Of a stretch of DNA of 64,000 nucleotides, positions 60,601 to 64,000 are shown piece by piece. The DNA lies in contig OU744454.1 of the NCBI GenBank assembly GCA_916610825.1, forward strand, positions 87,001-151,000, given 5' to 3'. The notes beneath the pieces were generated by a model, which did no database searches, had not been told where the DNA came from, and worked only from the letters and a program-made list of their open reading frames with translations. This DNA comes from Haliclystus octoradiatus (taxonomy: Eukaryota; Cnidaria; Staurozoa; Stauromedusae; Haliclystidae). Every line of letters begins with the position of its first letter. Positions within the stretch are counted from its first letter, which is position 1. Both the position numbers and the translations under genes were made by a program.

Positions 60601-62410
60601 ACAAATATTCACTGTATTTGCTTTTTACTTTTTATTACTTGCTAGTTTGTAATGCCATATTTGAATAATTATCTGTTGTTTGGTATTTTCATAAATTTCT
60701 TAAAATCGACGGGGTCAAGCTCCGCTATGGTGAAATGGCGTTATTTGCGTTAACCAATCAAATTGCAAGAATAAATCGTAGCGGATCCTTGAAATGTTCT
60801 AAAAATGATTGTTACTGATGTATGTGCATTTGTACTATGTTGCCATGACTACAAATAACAAATTTAAAATTGATGACTTACTCTGTAGAGATCCCCCAAG
60901 GGGTCTGGGATTGCGTCTGGTGAAAGCCTCTTTTTGAACTGACAGCAATTCTCACAGAATATTTCACCGCATCTAAGTTCAAACAGGGACGTTTAAAGAT
61001 TGAGATAAATTTAAGTTGTTACTAAATGATTACTAAACAGCAACTAAGTTTAGAACGGAAATATATTTCATTGACAGAGAAAAAACAATTTGCAAATAAA
61101 AAATTTAATTCCGCAGATAATAAAGCATTTTACAGTAGAGCAGAAAATAATAGTCACAACTATAAAATCAAAAACCGCAGAAAATTTCTTTGACATTCAG
61201 AGAAGGGGTTTTAGTTTCCGACTCGGACAAAAAATTAACAGTTATAGAGTAGTATAGACAGTCACATTATAGGAATGTGCTGTCCCCCTTTTTGCTACAC
61301 AATTATATAACAGTTATATAAATGATGATATGATTTATTTGTCATAAAATGAAAATGACAGGCAAATACAGGGAATTACCACAACAGTAATTCCATTTAC
61401 ATACAGTCATTTTACAAATCGAAATAAAAATATAACAAGCTAACTTCAAATACAATGTATATAGGCTAATATAGTTAATCAAGTAAAACGTATACAATTT
61501 AACGATAAATCTAATTTAACCCAGTTTTGTCTTCTCCTCGGCCCCTGGACGGAAAACAAGTATTATATAGATAAACAATCTAGTGAGAGGGTTACAGTAA
61601 AAATTCCGCTGGCGGTTCGAGATGCTTGAAATATTATCTCAGGGGCGGCTCTGCCCATACTCTGCAGACTGGACCAGCCTTTGCCCTGCCGTTTGCAGAC
61701 ATTGCTTTGCTCCAGTCTGCAAAGAATGGCAATCTCGACGAGATCTTGGGGGCGGCAGCGCTGAAAAAAGTTAGGGGCAGGGGGGGGCAACTGATCAAAT
61801 TTGATTCCAGGGGCGTCAAAATCTATCATTTCAGCAAAAACTGCGAAGAAAATGACAAAAAATTATTTTTAACAGACGATTTTCGATGGAAACTGCAGCT
61901 TCAGGGGCGGCGATCACGAGAAAAGTTTTCATCTCGGGGGCGCAGCTTTGCAGACCGGGCTTTGCTTTGCTTATAAGTTATAGCAGCTCGGTCGTCGGTC
62001 AATCTTGCCTCTTCAAGCCTAGAGCCTAGAAACCCTTAGTTATTTCAAACAACAGTAGTATAAAACAGGAGGTGTATGTTTTTCAGCGCAATTCTATCAT
62101 ATTTCGTTTTAAAATCTTAAGAAAATAAAACTAACCTTCTGCAGTTGTACTTTCTAGATGCAAAATTAAATGTTTTATTACAAGCAGAACATGACTGGTA
62201 TTGATTTCTGTCTTTCCAGTGAAACTTTCGGATCCCTTGATATCTTCTTTGTACTTTCTCTGAGTTGATTCCATCAGAATAAACATCACCTTCGTTCTCT
62301 CTGATTAACCCGTCGATCCCTTTGAAAAAAGTCGGTTTCTTAAGATTGAAACTCGCCAGCCCTGCAGAAAAAGATCCAGTTCTCGTCAGTGTATCATCTA
62401 ACAAACTCAT
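57696..62410 (-). CDS. Tandem FYVE-type zinc-finger protein
   Basis: Five exons: 62136-62410, 60882-60972, 59249-59479, 59095-59168 and 57696-58725; phases match, 566 residues. FYVE-like finger 1 (about 68-127): CSACNKTFNFASRKYNCRRC split over exons 1-2, CGEIFCENCC, LYRVCFLC. FYVE-like finger 2 (about 206-275): WCARCNLKFSFLKAKRHC split over exons 4-5, VCGSIYCGQC, AVCLLC. The basic R-[RK]-H-H-C-R motif that binds PI3P is RKYNCR in the first and AKRHCR in the second, so both are altered. The remaining 290 residues are predicted helical with no clear domain. Finger 2 followed by helices is loosely like rabenosyn-5. Endosomal function is an inference only. It shares a 311-bp divergent promoter with the S28 peptidase gene. 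Confidence 0.8.
59728..59888. mobile_element. About 160-bp MITE in a FYVE-gene intron
   Basis: The ends AAACAAATAGTTCATACT and GTGAACTATGCT are mirrored by AGCATAGTTCAC and AGTATGAACTATTTGGTTT at the right. There is no coding capacity. The surrounding intron (59480-60881) is AT-rich without other recognised features. Confidence 0.7.
60973..62135. other. First intron of the FYVE gene
   Basis: A GC-richer stretch at 61600-61980 with repeated GGGGCGGC-type words and CTGCAGACTGGACCAG-like words keeps frames open on both strands. It looks like part of a mobile element rather than an exon, since no splice-compatible homology was found. The rest is AT-rich. Confidence 0.4.
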
Positions 62411-62721
62411 TTTTCACTGATCCAATTCCAGGGAAAACATTTGCTCACTAATTGATAGTCTTTACTCCACATAAAATAAGAGGTGCATATATAATACATT
62501 TAATTTCTCAAACTTATCAAATTACGTCGTACTTTCTGTTGAATTTGAGTTTATTTGAGTTTTGGCTAGCCTCATGGTATGGCCTCTCATCCCGCAGCAA
62601 AACAAAATCAAAAGAAATCATCAAAAATCACATGATCGCAGAATTTCTATTTTTCTCCGTTTTGCTTTGGTTGTGTTTTGGTTAGTTTCCGTAATAGTAT
62701 CAATACGAAAGTTATCGTAAA
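62411..62721. promoter_or_regulatory. Divergent promoter region, FYVE gene / S28 peptidase gene
   Basis: The start codons point outward, 311 bp apart. It contains a CACATGATCGCA stretch with an E-box-like CACATG. There is no clear TATA box at the expected spacing. Confidence 0.55.
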
Positions 62722-64000
62722 ATGAAAAACGGAGGGCTCATAGTTTGCGGTATTGCTATAGTCATTGGACTGCAGTTTGTCCAGTCTCTGCCGCGTTTAA
62801 TCCGTGGAAGACCGAAGGGTGGTCTGTTAAGAGACCCTTTTGTTTCCGAATCGGATAAATCTGAACTACCAGGAGAGCAATGGTTTAACCAACAACTAAC
62901 TCATTTTGATGACAGTGACACTAGAACATGGAAGCAGCGCTACTTTTCAAATGCATCTCATTTCAATGGCAGTGGGCCTGTATTTCTCATGATTGGAGGG
63001 GAAGGAACTGCAAATCCTGTTTGGCTGACGGTCGGCTCAATGATGTCACACGCCAAAAAATTTGGTGCTCTTTGTTTATTCCTGGAACATCGTTTTTATG
63101 GCAAGAGTCATCCCCTAAGGTGAAACCCCTGCAGATCTGCTATTAGGGGCACATAAGGTCTAGGGACAGGGCAATGATTATTTCCTCGAATGAAATGGAA
63201 ATCGATGTGCTGCAAATAATTTGCACAAAACACCAAGCCATACTATATAATTAATAACCCAGACAGTTATTTGTCTATTACTTTAGAGACTTTAAAAAAT
63301 ACTGTAAGCAGTACGTGGTAGCATTCGAAAACATTGTAACAAATTAACATCTAATTATAGTTGAGTTTGACTACGATAAATGATTTCCTAAAAGCAACCT
63401 TATTGGAGGTGAAGCCTGTTATATTTCGATGGGTGCGACACTGCGACTCAGACTAATAATGGCAAAAATTAATCATAAGCCAGAGCTAATCATAATTGTG
63501 TCTTCAAAGTATTCATTTTGACGCTTCACAAAGGTTCCCGGAAGGCCAGCATATATTCAGAAGGGTTTCAATCATCAATATTAGTTTTTAATTGAAATAA
63601 TAATTTCTGTTTTGTTGCTGTTGTTGTTGTTGTAGCGATTTGAGTGACGCGAGCCTCACTTATTTGAACAGTGAGCAGGCGTTGGCAGATCTGGCTAATT
63701 TTCAAACAACCATTTCAAAGAAATTCAGACTGAGCGAAGTAAACAAGTGGATCTCATTTGGTGGGTCATATCCTGGTGCTCTTTCTGCGTGGTATCGATT
63801 AAAATACCCTCATCTCATATATGGTATGCTACCTGATATACATTATACACGCTCCTTGGGGATCCAAAAATCATTTATCTATTCAGTGACATCATTATGA
63901 TAATACATTGCAGGTTCAATTGCCACCAGCGCCCCAGTTCTTGCCAAATTGGATTTCACAGCTTATTTAGATGTCGTTGATGCTTCTCTCTCTGCAACCA
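62722..64000 (+). CDS. PRSS16-like: S28 serine carboxypeptidase, PRSS16-like, 5' part
   Basis: Exons 62722-63119, 63636-63823 and 63914 to the window end, with matching phases. It starts with a signal peptide ([20 protein letters not shown]). [32 protein letters not shown] and [14 protein letters not shown] are the canonical N-terminal blocks of family S28. [20 protein letters not shown] holds the catalytic serine in GGSYPG (family form GGSYxG), followed by [16 protein letters not shown] in exon 3. The Asp and His of the triad lie beyond the window. Family members are lysosomal or secreted prolyl-cleaving peptidases (PRSS16, PRCP, DPP7). The Gly-Ser-Tyr context and SAPV resemble PRSS16 most. 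Confidence 0.92.

Noticed and set aside
61563..61976. Frames of 60-116 codons in a GC-rich intron stretch
   Set aside because: Open on both strands, no homology recognised, and inside the first intron of a gene whose exons join in phase without it.

Overview
This is AT-rich eukaryotic DNA from an animal, probably a marine invertebrate. The genes carry spliceosomal introns with GT/AG ends. Orthologues of ANKMY2, ABHD2, FLAD1, CRY-DASH and a PRSS16-type S28 peptidase can be read exon by exon. CRY-DASH, PIF/Harbinger, Gypsy, Penelope-like elements (PLEs) and many MITEs together would suit an echinoderm or another marine invertebrate, but the sequence alone does not fix the phylum.

Host genes, left to right: a PA14-domain gene (+, 1146-7438, 5' end not found); ANKMY2 (-, 12 exons, 21929 to 7734, fully reconstructed with matching phases); a CRY-DASH gene with a single coding exon (+, 28396-29955); ABHD2 (-, 8 exons, 44235 to 30027, complete); FLAD1 FAD synthase (+, 2 exons, 44528-46551); a single-exon type II membrane O-fucosyltransferase-like protein (+, 56073-57674); a tandem FYVE-finger protein (-, 5 exons, 62410 to 57696); and the start of an S28 serine peptidase (+, from 62722, cut by the window end). 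The genes pair tightly. ABHD2/FLAD1 and FYVE/S28 start head to head about 300 bp apart. PA14/ANKMY2, CRY-DASH/ABHD2 and O-FucT-like/FYVE meet tail to tail, 21-295 bp apart.

Most of the remaining DNA is mobile or repetitive. A Gypsy LTR element with 5-bp TSDs and a MITE in its 5' LTR lies in an ANKMY2 intron. A 2.84-kb element with about 1-kb inverted arms and a perfect 9-bp TSD lies between ANKMY2 and CRY-DASH. The first ABHD2 intron holds a Harbinger transposase, a decayed Harbinger Myb-like partner gene and a 1.71-kb TIR element that inserted into that gene. The 46.9-55.5 kb block is a nest of PLEs whose termini fold as type I hammerhead ribozymes, often in head-to-head palindromes. It also contains a nearly intact two-ORF non-LTR retrotransposon. 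Pure AAT/ATT arrays of up to 1.6 kb fill introns of the PA14 gene.

The observations I rate highest are: (1) ORF1 and ORF2 of the non-LTR element lie in one frame, separated only by UGA-CUA, a known readthrough context, and ORF2 has no early AUG; (2) two independent minisatellites in ABHD2 each duplicate an exon 3' end together with its splice donor; (3) the array of hammerhead ribozymes; (4) the long-inverted-repeat element with a 9-bp TSD and an unrecognised ORF in its loop.
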